A stretch of 64,000 bases of DNA from Hyperoplus lanceolatus (Eukaryota > Chordata > Actinopteri > Uranoscopiformes > Ammodytidae). A program made the translations under genes and the position numbers. Shown here one piece after another: positions 1 to 13,391 of the stretch. The stretch is taken from the NCBI GenBank assembly GCA_026929865.2, contig CM049408.1:25995001-26059000 (forward strand), in the 5' to 3' direction. Each line of letters begins with the position of its first letter. Position 1 is the stretch's first letter. Under the pieces are notes generated by a model. The model was not told the origin of the DNA and ran no database searches. It saw nothing but the letters and a program-made list of their open reading frames with translations.

Positions 1-1426
1 GCATAGGAAAATCAGAACCAGCGAGAACAGCCTGGGACTCAGAACACAGGAGAAGACCCAACTGGATTATAACATCAGCCTGTCATACTCTACAACTAGG
101 CCTACTCTACATTCCAGCCCTGGAGGTTACAGGGAAAGATGAGAAGGTGCTCTTTCTTTGTGGTTGCCCCAAGTCGTCTTCCTGGTGTATTTCCTTGGCA
201 TGATGGCTTTTCTACAATGTGTATGACATTAAAATAAAACATATGTCATGTAATATTACATTAAAATATGTTTAAGACTAAACTTAACTTGTGCCTTATG
301 GTGGGGGAAAGTGAGACAGTGGCTCACTTTCCCCCACAGCATTTGGCTCACTTTCCCCCACCACCACAATTTGAGAAAAAACTACCTCTCTTAGCATTTC
401 AGGCTAATCTTCAGTTATCAGCATCACATGGTTTCATATGTATCAACACGTATGATATAAGTTTTTCTACGTGAATACATTTGCTTTGGCAGGACAGTTG
501 ATTAAGTTGACAGCAAGAAAATTTACTTTTACATGCAAAATACCTATTTTGGTGAAAAAAACATGCTTACCACAGCACCATGAGGTCCTCTCTTTCAATG
601 CCAAGTGGAAATGAGAGGGGCTTGAAAACATATATCTCACATGACCACAAATGTTTTCCGTTGCCTAGATACAGGGGGTGGCTCACATTACCCGATGCCT
701 CAGATTCCCCCGTTCTCCCCCATAAGACTTAGAATAAATCCAGCATGTAATAAAATAATTTTAATCATTTCTTACATATAGGTGTAGTTATAGTAACAAA
801 GAAATCAACATAGTGACATGTGTGCATTCTCCCTTTTTTTGTAATACTCTAAATCTAAGCCTCCAGATACGTAGCGCGGTTCAGTTTTTTATTTTATATT
901 CAACCCTTGAGAGTTTGTTTAACTTGAAGTTTTACCCATAACTCTTGACTGCCTTTAGGATGTGTTATCTCTATATGATCTCTTTATGACAACCCATCTA
1001 ACACTCGCTCATGTCATGTCACCTCTCAAACAGGCAACATAAATAGTCTGTGGGGGCCTATATACTGTAGCCTCGTCCGAGCGGTCCAAAGTCTAGTGCA
1101 GGTGCTGACTGGGACAGGTGATTGTCAATGGGTGGAGTTGGCTGTGTGCTGTCCCTACCATCTTGCCCTAGTCAAACTAAAGGTAAATCTGTCAGTGTTT
1201 TCCTGTGATAGTGTCCAAGTCGAACCTCCCACCACGTCACTATACAGTGATCTACAACCTGGTTCAAAAGGACACACTGGCCCTGCCCTTGAGTCTGCCT
1301 CTCTCCATAGCGGAGCTGCCTTTCTTTATCAGGTGCAGGTTTTGCTTGGAAGTCGGCCACTGTCTTCTGCCCTGGGAACACACTTTTCTTTCTCCTGGAC
1401 CTAACCCCCACACAACCTGAGCCAAG
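1..1426. other. Region upstream of ezrin coding exon 1
   Basis: No convincing coding exon is seen. An AATAAA-like hexamer near 232 could end a transcript from outside the window. The stretch just before 1427 should hold the ezrin 5' UTR; the start context is gccaagATGC. There is no obvious CpG-rich promoter here, so the ezrin transcription start may lie further upstream behind a non-coding first exon (inference). Confidence 0.4.
301..361. repeat. Perfect 15-bp inverted repeat with a third copy
   Basis: A 15-base arm (GTGGGGGAAAGTGAG, 301-315) is followed after 7 nt by its exact reverse complement (323-337), and the same reverse-complement arm recurs at 347-361. A diverged C-rich relative may lie around 670-722. 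It looks like the hairpin or terminal repeat of a small DNA element; the family is not recognised. Confidence 0.7.
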
Positions 1427-4400
1427 ATGCCCAAGACAGTAAGACTTTCAAGTTGATAAATTGATTTAATGCGTCACTGAAATGCCTCTTCCTGTTCCCA
1501 GTTTGAATGGAAGGTAGTGGGCTCTATCTATTACGGATCACCTGTAAAGATTGTGGAAATATGTGTGCCTATAATGAAACATCAAAACAAATGAAACAAG
1601 TGAAATGACATTATTCTGTCCTCCATAACTTGAGGAACTTGAGATGTGCAACCTTTGCTGCTTTACTTTTTTGGAACATGGCTTTTTTGGTTTAGCACTC
1701 CATTAAGAATCTCTATTGTTGAAGCGCAACCTACTCAAATTTAAGGGTTACTCTTATGTGTATTGTATAGTTTTAGTCGCATATATCTCCTTTTGTTCAA
1801 GCTTGTGAGTGATTTTCCAAGAGGCACCAATCCTTCTTGGCATTTACTCATTAACCAAATGTAGAGTTTGACCCAGGCTGCACACATTCCTACCAGAGAG
1901 GAATAGCTACTTCATGGCTACTGCTGGGCCGTATGTCTGCTGTGTGGTGATGCATAACTTATAATAATAATCATGTTAGGTACCCTCAGTGATTTGTAAA
2001 TTTCAAGAGTTGATAACCACCCAACAACTCATTCATTTACAGTTTAACTACTTAATCCTCCATCCGTTTTTTATTTTGAAATTCAACAATCAATTTTCCA
2101 TTCAAAGCAAAAATAACCCTTATTTTGTAATTACTGTTGAGTCCTTGTGCCCTTGGATAGAGTTACCTAAGTGTACAGCATCAGTCTGTATGTAAACTGA
2201 TAAGAATGGCCTATATTGACACTCCAAGGAGAAAGCCTCACTTAAGAGGTAATGCTGACGTCTGCTTACTCAAGACTGACGTTAAAGTCTTGGGTATCTC
2301 CTGTGCTGATCTGGCAAATGCTATAAACTCGATTTCAATAGTAGCATTTTGTCTTAACTCTCCTGTTATCTTAAAATGAACTAACATTGTTTGTCCTTTA
2401 AAATTTAAACCTCCCCAAAATGATTATAATCCAAATTTCTGTATGTACCTTTTGAATGAAACACAACACCCCAGCCACCTCCTCATATATCCAGAATATT
2501 TTTTTATTATGTGACTATGGAAATCTATGCAAATCACCATACAATCTCACCAACTGACCTCATATTGGAAATAGAGATCTTTTTGTGCTCGTAGTAGTAT
2601 GTTTTTTTCGTTTTAACGACAACAAAATGTATACTTTTTGTATGCTTTATACAGCTAAACCAATGATATGTTTACAGCACATTCAAAACATACGATCATG
2701 TTAATCTTAGGTTTACCCAGTTGCCCCCATAAAATTAGGCAAAGTAAATTAATATGAAGCAAACGAAAGTCACGTCAACCATTTATTTTAAGATGTTAAA
2801 CATTGAATGAGGTCAAATTGACCCCAAGGATATTAGGGTCGTTAAATAACTGTTTAACAGAAAAGTAAGAGTTTTTCAGATACCGAAAAGTATACAATAC
2901 AAATGTAACACCATTTCAGAAAAACTCCTAGATCTAATGCAGCCAAATACTGACCGATTGTAATGGACTTCTGCTTTCATAATGATGATTGGCACGGTCA
3001 ATGATTTGAGAAAAAGGCCCGGGCTGTGCCAGCAATAGCAGCGAGGAAGGAATACATCAGCTGCACGTCAGTTGGGAAACAATTTTTATTTGTTGCCCAA
3101 GTTTCAGAGGGTTTTATCTTTATGACAGTCGGGGTGTGCTTCGGTGGATCTTAAAATCATAAAATGATTGTGTAACTGCTCCAAGCCCATCCTGACCTAT
3201 AGGCAGGCTGGTGCATGTAGGTGTCATGTAAATTAGTAAGGAACATTGTATTTATATGGCACCCTTTAAAACCAGTGTTACAAAGTGCTTCACAGGTTAA
3301 AATGCAAGCAAAGTAAAGAAAGACTGATCTAACATTGTGTACTTATATAGCAAGATATGAAAAAAACATTATATAAAATTATTAAAACAATGGTACTCAT
3401 GACTATAGTAAAAGTAAAAGCAGCAATAACACAACAACAGTCATAAAAATAAAGATAATAATAAATTAATGATTAAGACACATTGTTTAGAGGTAGAAAG
3501 GCTAGGTAATAGAAATTAGTTTTAAGGAGTTATTTGGATGAGTTTACCAATTGAGGGGGGAAACTGTTCCAGAGTAGGGGAGCAGCGATGGTACAATCTC
3601 CCTTGCTTTTCAAATAAGTATGGGGGACAGTTAGACGTGCTTTTTTAATCTTTTGTTTTTCATTCTGAAAATTCAGTTTAGAAACACTTGAAAGTCAGAT
3701 TTACATTCTAGTTGAATTGCTTCAGTTGTAAAAAGGACCTTACCAACAACGTTAAAGTCTAAAGGCAACTTGGCAAGCAGTGAGCATTTTTGATACTTTA
3801 ATCTCCCTACGCCCAACCTTGAAGCACCTCACAAGGGTTAGTCCAAAGTCGAATGAGATAGTGAGCAATTATGGTTTATGAACAATCCACTTCTCAGCTC
3901 CACATTAAAGGCACCCTTCACACAACAGACTGTTTTACTTTTTTTGACCTATGAAAAGTTTGAAGTTGTGTTTCATAATGTAACCATCAAACACAAATGT
4001 GGCTAAATTAAAGGTGGAGTCAGCAATGCTAGAGAAGGCTTCTGGTCAAAATTACTTTTTTCAAAATCAGTGAATATCTTCTCACGATGCGCTAACTGTC
4101 CAAGTCAAAATTCAAAAAGGAATTTGTCAACAAGCATTCTCCAGAATCACTGGCTCCACCTTTAAAGAAGTCATGTTTCTGCAGAATTAAAGACCTAAGG
4201 GTGTGTGTGTATCCAAACAGGAAATGTATGTCCTTAATATGACCTTTTTTTCTCTTTCTGCAGGTCAATGTTCGCGTCACCACTATGGACGCGGAGCTGG
4301 AGTTCTCCTTCCACCCAAACACCACAGGGAAGCAGCTCTTTGACCAGGTCTGTGTGTTACTGTATGGAAAGCACCAGAACACTGTTTACATTTAGATTCA

Positions 4401-7400
4401 GAGGTTCATCTTCAATCTCAATGGTTTCAGGTTTCTTGAACAAACCTTATAGCTACACCTGACACTATACTGTAGTTTGTGAGAGAATTAAGATATCATC
4501 AAGTAACAGCAGTAATACAACAGCGTAAAGTGAAAGACCTGCAATCAAAATCTTGGCTTTAAAGTAAAATATTCTTTATATTCTTTTAGTATCACATTTT
4601 TATACAGACAATTGCAATGGCTTTATATTGTTTCTGCTGCATTTCTAAAAGTACAAGTGTAGCATTTTAATGTTGCAGCTTAAACCAGTTTCAACCACAT
4701 TATAAACCGTTTGGTAGTTTAACTAATCCAGTAACTACAGCTGTCAGATAAATGTAGTGGATAAGAAATTGCAATATTTACCTCTCATGTGTGGTGGGAA
4801 AAGTGTGAAGTTGTATAAATAAACGCACACAGAGTTGTAGTACGTCAAACTTGCACCTAAGTAAACATCTTGAGTAAACTAATGATATCATATCAAAGAG
4901 CATTCAGTGGGATATTTTTCAAATCAGATTAGCACTAAAGGTAAATGAACAGGCACTTTATTTGTATAAAAAGGGTATGCCTACACTACCCTTCTTACAT
5001 GTTAATACAACCTCCCCTCCCTCACGCTAAACTTACAGATACTAAATGGTGACATCACCGCCTAACAGTATCACCCGGGATCTCACTGTGTAGTGTATAA
5101 TTACCCAAACCTTTGTACTTTGCTGGTAGGCAGCTCAGTCAAAAACTTTATTCGTCACCTCGGCTGAGTTGTTCAGACTGACATTAGCATACGTTAGCAC
5201 ACTAAAAACAAATATTTAGCTTAATGTAAGTATAGGTAACAATACTGCAATGTAAAATACTCATTGTGCAGAATGTTAAATGATTGGTTTCTAATTATTG
5301 ATGCATAAATGTGTTCAACGATAATATTAGAAAAGTGATGATGAGATCCTGTGTTTCTCTCTGATCACTCAGGCGGCCATTGTAAATATAAACTTGTTTT
5401 TGTTGACTTGCAAGTCTAAATAAAGTTGAAATAAAATAAATAAATAAAATGCCTTAATTTGTTCTGTTCATTCTTAGGTTGCCAGGACGATCGGCCTGCG
5501 TGAGATCTGGTACTTTGGGCTGCAGTTTGTTGACGGCAAAGGATTCATGACGTGGCTCAACCCAGACAAGAAGGTACATCTGTTGTCCACTATACACTAT
5601 TTTTACATTCAAATGGACATAACTTTCCCAGGATACATAGACAGAGGAGAAGGTATATAGAATAGAATATAGAAACTAGATATTTCAACATTACATCCAA
5701 AAGTGCCATTTTGTGGACCACTGCTGTGATATTAAGCCAATAAACTGAATATAGAAAAATAATAATAATAGAATGATATAAAAGAAAGACTCTGGACTGA
5801 CTGCCTGTTTCGGCTGCTATGTACTTGAAAGCAGTAATCCTCTAGTATAGGAGAAATATGCAAACACAAACAGACAGGGTTTGGTAAAATAAACGCTGAC
5901 TTGTTCATTTGTAAATTTTGAACCTTTTATTTATATTAGTATGAAAGAAGACTGTGAAAGCTAAATAGACAAAATTCTCAAAATTCAAAAAAAATTGCCT
6001 GCCCTGTCTCACCCTAAACTGTATTGTATATTCGATTAACTTTTTATTTTTTTGTGGACCCCAGGAAGACTAGTCGTGCTTTAGGTTAGGGTGCAACTAA
6101 TGGGGATCATAACAATAATTCAATAACCAAATCTCCTCTGCTCTCCTCTTTACCCAGGTGATGGCCCAGGACGTGAAGAAGGAGACCCCTCTACAGTTCA
6201 AGCTCCGGGCCAAGTTTTACCCGGAGGACGTGACGGAGGAGCTGATCCAGGACGTGACGCGCCGGCTCTTCTTCCTCCAGGTGAAGGATGACGTTCTGGG
6301 GGAAGACGTCTACTGCCCGCCGGAGACCGTGGTGCTGCTGGCTTCATACGGCGTGCAGGCCAAGTATGGAGACTACAACAAGACGGTGCACAACCCGGGA
6401 TACCTGTCCAGCGAACGCATGCTGCCCAAGAGGTGAGTGCTGCTGTGGCTCAGGTGGTTGTAGCTGATAAAGCCTGTAAAATGCACTTGCAACCAGATCA
6501 CCTGTGAAATACAACCCATTTCAATGCAATTAAATAACACAGCTTTAAACACTCAAAGGTTATACGTTTCAAGAACTATGTGTGGAATTAATAAAATATT
6601 GTCATTTTTTGTTGATTATACTATGCAACAATGTATAAAAAAGATCCATTTCGTTGTTCAACCATGAAAATCTACAGCAGTAAAATGCAAAAGACACATT
6701 TTACGGCATACCACGAGAAAAAGATCAGTATCTCTTTGTCTGATAATGTGACTTATATCATGTTACAACGTGATACAAATCACCGCATTACAAGATAAAG
6801 GTCGATCACGTTACATTATAGCAAGATAACGGTTATCATGTATATCACAAATAAAAGCTGAAATGAATAACAGTTGAAATCCTCCAGTAGTAGTATCACT
6901 CAATGACTAAGTGATGACCCCATGTCCAACTCACAATTGCCATCAAAATAAACACACACAAGGGTAGGAAATAAAGACATGACAAAGCAGCCTTTGGTTG
7001 ATTTAGCTCCTTAGATTTTTAGTTTAGTTTACAGTTCACCTGTGGGTTTTCTGATAACTGGCCCTTCCCTCAGAGTTCTGGAGCAACACAAGATGTCAAA
7101 GGAGGAGTGGGAGGAGAGGATCACGGTCTGGCACGAGGAGCACAAATCCATGCTCAAGTAAGTCATCGATACTCCCATACAAATCTTAGAGATTACAGAT
7201 TCAAATTTACAATTCATACTAAACATACAGACAAACTGAACAAAATGGCAGCAATATCAAAGCAAATTCACTGTATCACTGTCATTACAAAACAGTTGAT
7301 TATGTTGACTTATTGAACAAGCAAAGTACCAAACCGTAACACTGAACCAGACATTCATATTGACAGACTGTGTTACACCAAAGCTAGCGACTAAGCAGCG

Positions 7401-10400
7401 TTCAGATGTGAACTGCCCCTTTAAGTTTGAATGGTTTGGTATGACAACCATAAGTAAGATGTTAGTCTGAGAAACTCAACATTTTAAACGTTGTCCGAGG
7501 TCACACAAGCTATTTGTTTATCTGTGTGTATTCTCTGATTGTTCTCACACATCTGTTTAACCTGAAACAGGGAGGAAGCCATGATTGAGTATCTGAAGAT
7601 TTCTCAGGACCTTGAGATGTACGGTGTGAACTACTTTGAGATCAAGAACAAGAAGGGAACAGACCTGTGGCTGGGAGTGGACGCTCTGGGACTCAACATC
7701 TACGAGAAGGACGACAAGTAAGTCCATCACTCAGTCACCGAAGGATTTGTTCATGTGTTGATATTCTGATTCATGAGACATTTTCTTCATAAAAACATGC
7801 AGAAAATGCATTTACATAGTATTTTTTTTTTATTTGTAAAATAAAAGGCTGTATTCAAAATCTGTTTACTTGAACTTTGGAGACGAATATGTTGTAAAAA
7901 TTAAATAAAGATTTTAACTTTTCCAACGTCTAGATTTTTAGTTTAAAAAGAAAACGCTAATGTGGCATTATTAGTTAGATATTGCTACATTTGCATATTT
8001 ATCACATTCCTCAAAAGCCTTAATAATGTATCTCGTACAATCACAAGTATTGATATGAGGACACACTGTTGTAGACAAGGAGGGCAACGCATGAGCAGTC
8101 ATTGACCTTTGTTGCCTTGCCTCCCAGTCGGTCAAGTTTTAAAATATCACGTTTGACCGCATGGCTAGTGTTTTGAAGAGTCCATTGACCTAATACAGCT
8201 TCTCCTACTACAACATGAACATAGAACGTCTCACTGGCCTGTTGCTCAGATACCACTTGTGTCAAAATGCCAATTCAAGGGTTTTAAACGTGTGAATAAT
8301 CTCTGTATAATGTTGAGTTTGTCTGATCACCCATTACTGTTCCAGGCTGACTCCAAAGATCGGATTCCCCTGGAGTGAAATTAGAAACATTTCTTTCAAC
8401 GATAAGAAATTTGTCATCAAGCCCATAGACAAGAAAGCTAATGTAAGTATTTTTGTGTGAATCGAGATTTACTTAATAGCATTTCAATTGAATGTATGTG
8501 TGAAGATAAGTATGATAAAAATAGATTTACTAAAAAAATGGGATTACTACAAACATTATTTAAAATGCAGATATTTGAGCAACGTTTTTAGGTGAATTTG
8601 TCTGTACTTTATTTGGGTGATGGGTTATTTAAAATACTCGTATCTTTCTTGATGAGAAGGAAATTAAACATTCTTGCTAAATAAACTTGGAAGAAATTTT
8701 GAAAAGAAAACGATCTCCGACATTCTGTGTTTCTTCTTTCTTTCCAAGGATTTCATATTCTACGCCCAAAGCTGCGAGTGAACAAGCGCATCCTGCAGCT
8801 GTGCATGGGCAACCACGAGCTGTACATGCGCCGCCGCAAGACGGACTCCATCGAGGTTCAACAGATGAAGGCTCAGGCCAAAGAGGAGAGGCTGCAGAAG
8901 AAGATGGAGAGGTAAAAATATGGAGACGGGGTTTTAAAAGAAAGTGGAATAATAATCCATTTAAATGTCAGTGATTTTGGAAAACACTTGTTGACAAAAT
9001 TACTTTTAGGTCAAAATCAGTGAATATCTCCTCATGTTCTGCTACTTGTCCATACTGTGTGTGTGCGCTGAAAAAACATCTGGTGTTAATACACACTACA
9101 GCATAGGTTCCTTAAACTGGTATGTAAACAAAGGGGTCCTATAGGCTACGGACAGGTTGCAGATCGAGATATCCACTGATTTTGACAACAAAAAATTTGG
9201 ATAAAAAGCATTCTCCAGGATTGCTGTCTTCACCTTTAAGACATAAAAAATGTCAGAATTCAGGCTGTGATCAAAATGTCTTATCTGTGTTGTGTTTGTG
9301 TGTTCTGCAGGGATCAGCTGGAGGGAGAGAAACGCAGGAGGGAGGCCATCGAGAGAGAGAAGGAGAACATGGAGAGAGAGAAGCAGGAAATGATGATGAA
9401 GCTCTTTGAGTTCGAGGAGACGACCAAGAGAGCAGAGAAGGGTGAGACCATAGATAGTATACATATAAGAGACAGAGGCACTTAACTCATCTATTTTACT
9501 CATTTCAAACCATATCAGTCATATTTACTGCAGAAAAAGATTAAGGTAAATCCACAGTATAATTTATCTTGTGTTGTAGTATAGATTTTGAATTGAAACA
9601 CGCAACATGCCTTTACTGCCCTCTTCTGTTAATTTCATTGAAATACATAGAACAAGTATAGTCTTGATGCTTTATTTCTTTTTACAGTGAATCAAGTTTC
9701 TCAAAAATAAGTGTTTGTGGGAGCGCCCTTAGCTCAGTTGGTAGGGCGCCCCCGGCCCCCCCCCCCGCCGGCCCCGGGGCCAGCCCCGGTCGTCTCGCAT
9801 TCCTCCCCTCTCTGCCCCATTTCAACTCTGTCTCTCTCAATAAAGAATAAAAATGCCAAAAAAATAAACCTAAAAATTAAAAAAAAAAAAAAAAAAAATT
9901 AAAAATAAGTGTTTGTATTTTTTCTCCAAGTGAAATACTGCATGTTTTACCTGTTCAGGAATCTAAAATCATTCAAATGAGAAAAAAATAACAAGTGGCT
10001 GCTTACAACTCTTATGACAAATAAACACTGGTTCAAAAAAGGTCTGAAACAACTTTTGAACAGGTTCATAATCATCTCAGAAAAGCACTTGAATGTGCAG
10101 AACATTCCGATTAGTCCACGCTCCACCATTTACAATACATGATATCAAATCAAATCAAATCAAATCAAACTTTATTTGTATAGCACTTTTTATACACGGT
10201 TAAGGTAACACAATAAAACAAGAGAACAGAACAATACCACCTCTTCCCTCCCCAACAATCACAGACAGAGCAACACATTACATTCAGAAATTAAAGACAA
10301 TTTATACAAAATTACTTGATATATTCCCCCCGTGTCTGTCCCACACAGAGCTCCAGGAGCAGCTTGACCGGGCGGTGTATCTGGAAGGGGAGCGGAGGAG

Positions 10401-10513
10401 GGCGGAGCAGGAGGCCGCCCGGCTGGAGACGGAGAGGATGGAGGCTATCATCGCCAAGGAGGAGCTGGCCAGGCAGGCTGAGGACCAGATCCACAACCAG
10501 GAGCAGCTGGTGG

Positions 10514-10561
<48 letters not shown>

Positions 10562-13391
10562 TAAGAAGCCAGCCAATCCCTCATGTGAGAAAGTCGTGAT
10601 AGGGAAACACTTTTGTTTTCTTTTTTTTTCTTTTTTTGTTGGAGGAAAACTCCCTTGAGATGCAGCTCCTTGTTTTCAAGGGAGAAAACACTCATCAAAC
10701 TAAGCTCCTACTGTTTATTTAGAATGACAACAAATATTAAACCTTCTAATGACTGTTTGACGTATTACAGGCTTGTTTTGGTGGATTTTCCGGCTCTCAT
10801 GGGATTACATTTTGAGGAAGCATGAGAAATTTCCTTAAGTCTCTTTTCTTAGTTTAGACAATGTCGAGTGTTCAATATGTCATTGTGCTTAAACAAGGAT
10901 TTTTTTTAAATGGTTTTATAAGTACTTTAATAAACAAAAACATTGATGTTGGATAAAATGAAAAAAAAAAAAAATTACTGTCAATTTTTTTAAAGAACAG
11001 ATTATGGATACAGCCTTTTTTCAATTTATAAATAAAGAAATACAATTTAAAGTTCTTAAAAATACACTTCCAGCAGGTTTTTAAGAACAAAATGTATCAT
11101 AAAACATACAATTAACATATGAACAAATCCTTCAGTAATAACCACTACAAAATAATCACTCCACAATTACATTATTCATTATTTAAATAATAAATAGTGA
11201 ACTCCAGCCTGTCCTTCAGTTTTCTATCATGTCCATCCATTCATATAATGGCATTATGTCCAGGTAAATTGAGGTCATCTAGGTAATAAACAGGTGTCTA
11301 TTCTTGGGGTCTATTTATTGACGACACGCTTTGTGGCTTCTTCTCCGCAGGCTGCAGAACTGGCTGAGTACAGTGCCAAGCTGGCTCTCCTGGAAGTGGC
11401 CAAGAGAGAGAAGGACGAGGAGGCTGAGTCATGGCACAGCAAGGTGGGTTTACCATCAAAGGATGTACCAGGCTCCTGGAAGTCATGGGGATTACCTGGA
11501 AAATGTCACAACGTAACATTAGTCACCTTTAAAACTGGTCGTCCTCTGTACAATCTGTCACTATTTGCTTTATTTTAAGGGTTTTTATCACTTTTGTTAA
11601 GACATCATTGATTACTTATACTTTTTTTTAAATAATTTGGGTGTATTTAAGACCAAATCAAATTGCACAACACTTTATTTTAAGTGAATAAATACCTACC
11701 TATGGTTTATTAACACTTTGATATCAATGATATGATGGTTATTTTGTCATTCACACTATAACACCTATCTTTGTTCGGTCCTGCACATTTCATATTGGAG
11801 ACCATGGATAAATGACTTCATGTTTTCACAAGAATAAATCGATCGTTAATCGTTAATGATTGGAAAAGATAAAGACCCATCCTACTCGTCATAAAACTGT
11901 AAACAGAAGAGATTGTATTTGACTCACCGTCCGACTCTCATAAAGTGTCTGTTGTTATCCATGATGAATTAATCAAGCAGGTATTTCCTTTGAAATACTT
12001 GGGTGTAACGATAGACCATCAGTCTTCATGGAATGAACACATACAGTAGTTAAGGTTTGCAATAAGACAAAACAATGAATCTGGTTGGATATTTTGGAGC
12101 AAGTGACAAATGGTACAAGAGTTTGTTGGCTCATTTAAAGTCAAAACTGCTCCACTAATTAACACATTTGTTCAAAGATAGTAGATCAACCAATTCAGAA
12201 ACTATATAAAAAAGCCAGACGTAAAAACATACTGAGGATGGACAACAACATAGCAATTTGTGTATGTTTGGATGATAAGATGTCATCAAACTACAGCACA
12301 GTGAATGAGCTTGATGTCCCCCATAATTTATTTTTGGGTACCTATTTAACATCTGGTCAGTGACAAGAGCTTTTTAACGCTAATTTGTGTTCACTTAACT
12401 GTTTTTTTGCTGTGTTAATCAATGTCATATAAACCAAACCGTCCCCTCTCTATTCCCCAGGCCATTGAATCAGAGGAGAGCCTGATTAGGACCAAGGAGG
12501 AGCTTCACACAGTGATGGCCACTCCTCCCCCTGCCCCTGCCAAAGCTGCCTCCTCTTCCTCCTCCTCCTCTTCCTCAGACAGTGAGAGCGACCACGAGCA
12601 CAGTGAGGAGAACAGCACCTACAGCGCCGAGCTGCAGACACAGGGCCTCAGCGACCACGCCCAGGAGGAGGACCGGCTCACAGAGGCTGAGAAGAACCAG
12701 CGCCTCCAGAAACAGCTGATGGTGGGTTCATGGTTAAACGATACAATGACCAATACATACAGTAACCCTGAGCTGAACATGTACATAGTTACAAATCAAC
12801 GAGTTTCCTCTGCAAAACATTTTCATCCTGGAATGATAAATAAATATGATAGAAAAAAAATGATATAGAGTAGTCTTTAAAGCTTTAGCCCCCATGAGGA
12901 GTTCAAATTGGTAATAACAACAACACGGTCAGCGCATCTACATGAGGTATGCCTTCATTGATCGTGTTTGGATTTGGTTCCTTCAACTATATATATACGG
13001 ATACTTGGGATTTTTTCTAAGTTCCTGGACACTGGAGTTACTGCGCCAGTGTCAGGGGGCGACACAAGTTGTCAACTCAGTTGGTAAAGTTACACACTAT
13101 TGCTTTAAAGTGTTTATGAGTATAGTAATGCACCAAACGCCATGATCTACAGCAATATGTAAATGTGAGAATGTCTAAATTCATATTTCCTCTTTTAATA
13201 ACCGTGGTTCTCCCCCCTTTCCACAGGACCTGAGCTCCGAGCTGGCAGAATCCCGATTGGACAGCAAGAAGACGCAGAACGACCTGCTGCACGCCGAGAA
13301 CCGCAGAGCCGGCCGAGACAAGTACAAGACCCTGCGCCAGATCCGTATGGGCAACACCAAGCAGAGGGTGGATGAGTTTGAGGCCTTATAG
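1427..13391 (+). CDS. ezr: Ezrin (ERM membrane-cytoskeleton linker), 13 coding exons, one frameshift
   Basis: Links plasma-membrane proteins to cortical F-actin. Coding exons: 1427-1438, 4264-4347, 5478-5573, 6158-6432, 7074-7157, 7571-7717, 8346-8442, 8749-8911, 9311-9441, 10349-10509, 11351-11443, 12461-12721, 13227-13391. All junctions are GT..AG and phase-consistent. The model gives about 589 residues, against about 586 for human ezrin. The FERM domain is roughly residues 1-296 (e.g. [32 protein letters not shown]). A charged coiled coil follows (about 300-470), then a Pro/Ser linker and the C-ERMAD with KYKTLRQIR, whose Thr (about 570) is the activating phosphosite of the family. The ending DEFEAL and the AAELAEY...EEL linker favour ezrin over moesin or radixin, which end FE(S/A)M. 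Oddity: exon 8 lacks one C at about 8764-8767 (YA|PKLRV), so the literal reading frame stops four codons later. A sequencing error or a real null allele are both possible. Confidence 0.93.
4008..4165. mobile_element. Short palindromic MITE, copy A (ezrin intron 1)
   Basis: The left end reads TTAAAGGTGGAGTCAGC and the right end is its imperfect inverse (CTGGCTCCACCTTTAA). The inside shares 'caaaatcagtgaatatct' and 'caagcattctccagaatc' with copies near 9.0, 32.2 and 60.1 kb. It is non-coding and internally shortened compared with the 32-kb copy. Confidence 0.7.
8958..9240. mobile_element. Palindromic MITE, copy B (ezrin intron 8)
   Basis: Same family as the copy at 4.0 kb, shown by shared 'gtcaaaatcagtgaatatct', 'catctggtgttaatacaca' and a right end with TTCTCCAG...CACCTTTAAG. 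It lies between ezrin exons 8 and 9. The left edge is uncertain by about 10 nt. Confidence 0.65.
9719..9900 (+). mobile_element. tRNA-derived SINE with 16-bp target duplication
   Basis: It begins with a tRNA-like head (CTTAGCTCAGTTGGTAGG, an A-box) at about 9727 and ends in CAATAAAGAATAAAAATGCC plus an A-rich tail. The 16-base direct repeat AAAAATAAGTGTTTGT flanks it (9703-9718 and 9901-9916), which marks it as a retroposed insertion in ezrin intron 9. The B-box region is replaced by a C/G-rich low-complexity run. It is not a functional tRNA gene. Confidence 0.88.
10143..10300 (+). repeat. AAATC repeat and LINE-type 3' tail
   Basis: A short (ATCAA)n run is followed by CTTTATTTGTATAGCAC, a motif common at the ends of fish non-LTR retrotransposon copies. 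The similar text 'ttgtatttatatggcaccc' occurs near 3248. It lies just upstream of ezrin exon 10. The family assignment is from general familiarity only. Confidence 0.5.
10516..10559 (+). repeat. (AC)n microsatellite, 22 units
   Basis: A pure AC run starting 6 nt after the exon 10 donor (GTGGGT) of ezrin. Splicing effects are discussed under findings. Confidence 0.97.
11940..12051 (+). pseudogene. Remnant of a LINE reverse transcriptase
   Basis: One frame reads [19 protein letters not shown] before a stop. It resembles the F-KYLGV-D...W--HI block found after the catalytic domain of non-LTR reverse transcriptases. No YxDD motif or longer ORF is visible. It lies in ezrin intron 11, and the surrounding 11.87-12.36 kb may be part of the same decayed insertion. 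Confidence 0.6.

Noticed and set aside
1427-13391. Moesin or radixin as the identity of the first gene
   Set aside because: The C-terminus DEFEAL and the [15 protein letters not shown] linker fit ezrin; moesin and radixin end differently and have another linker.
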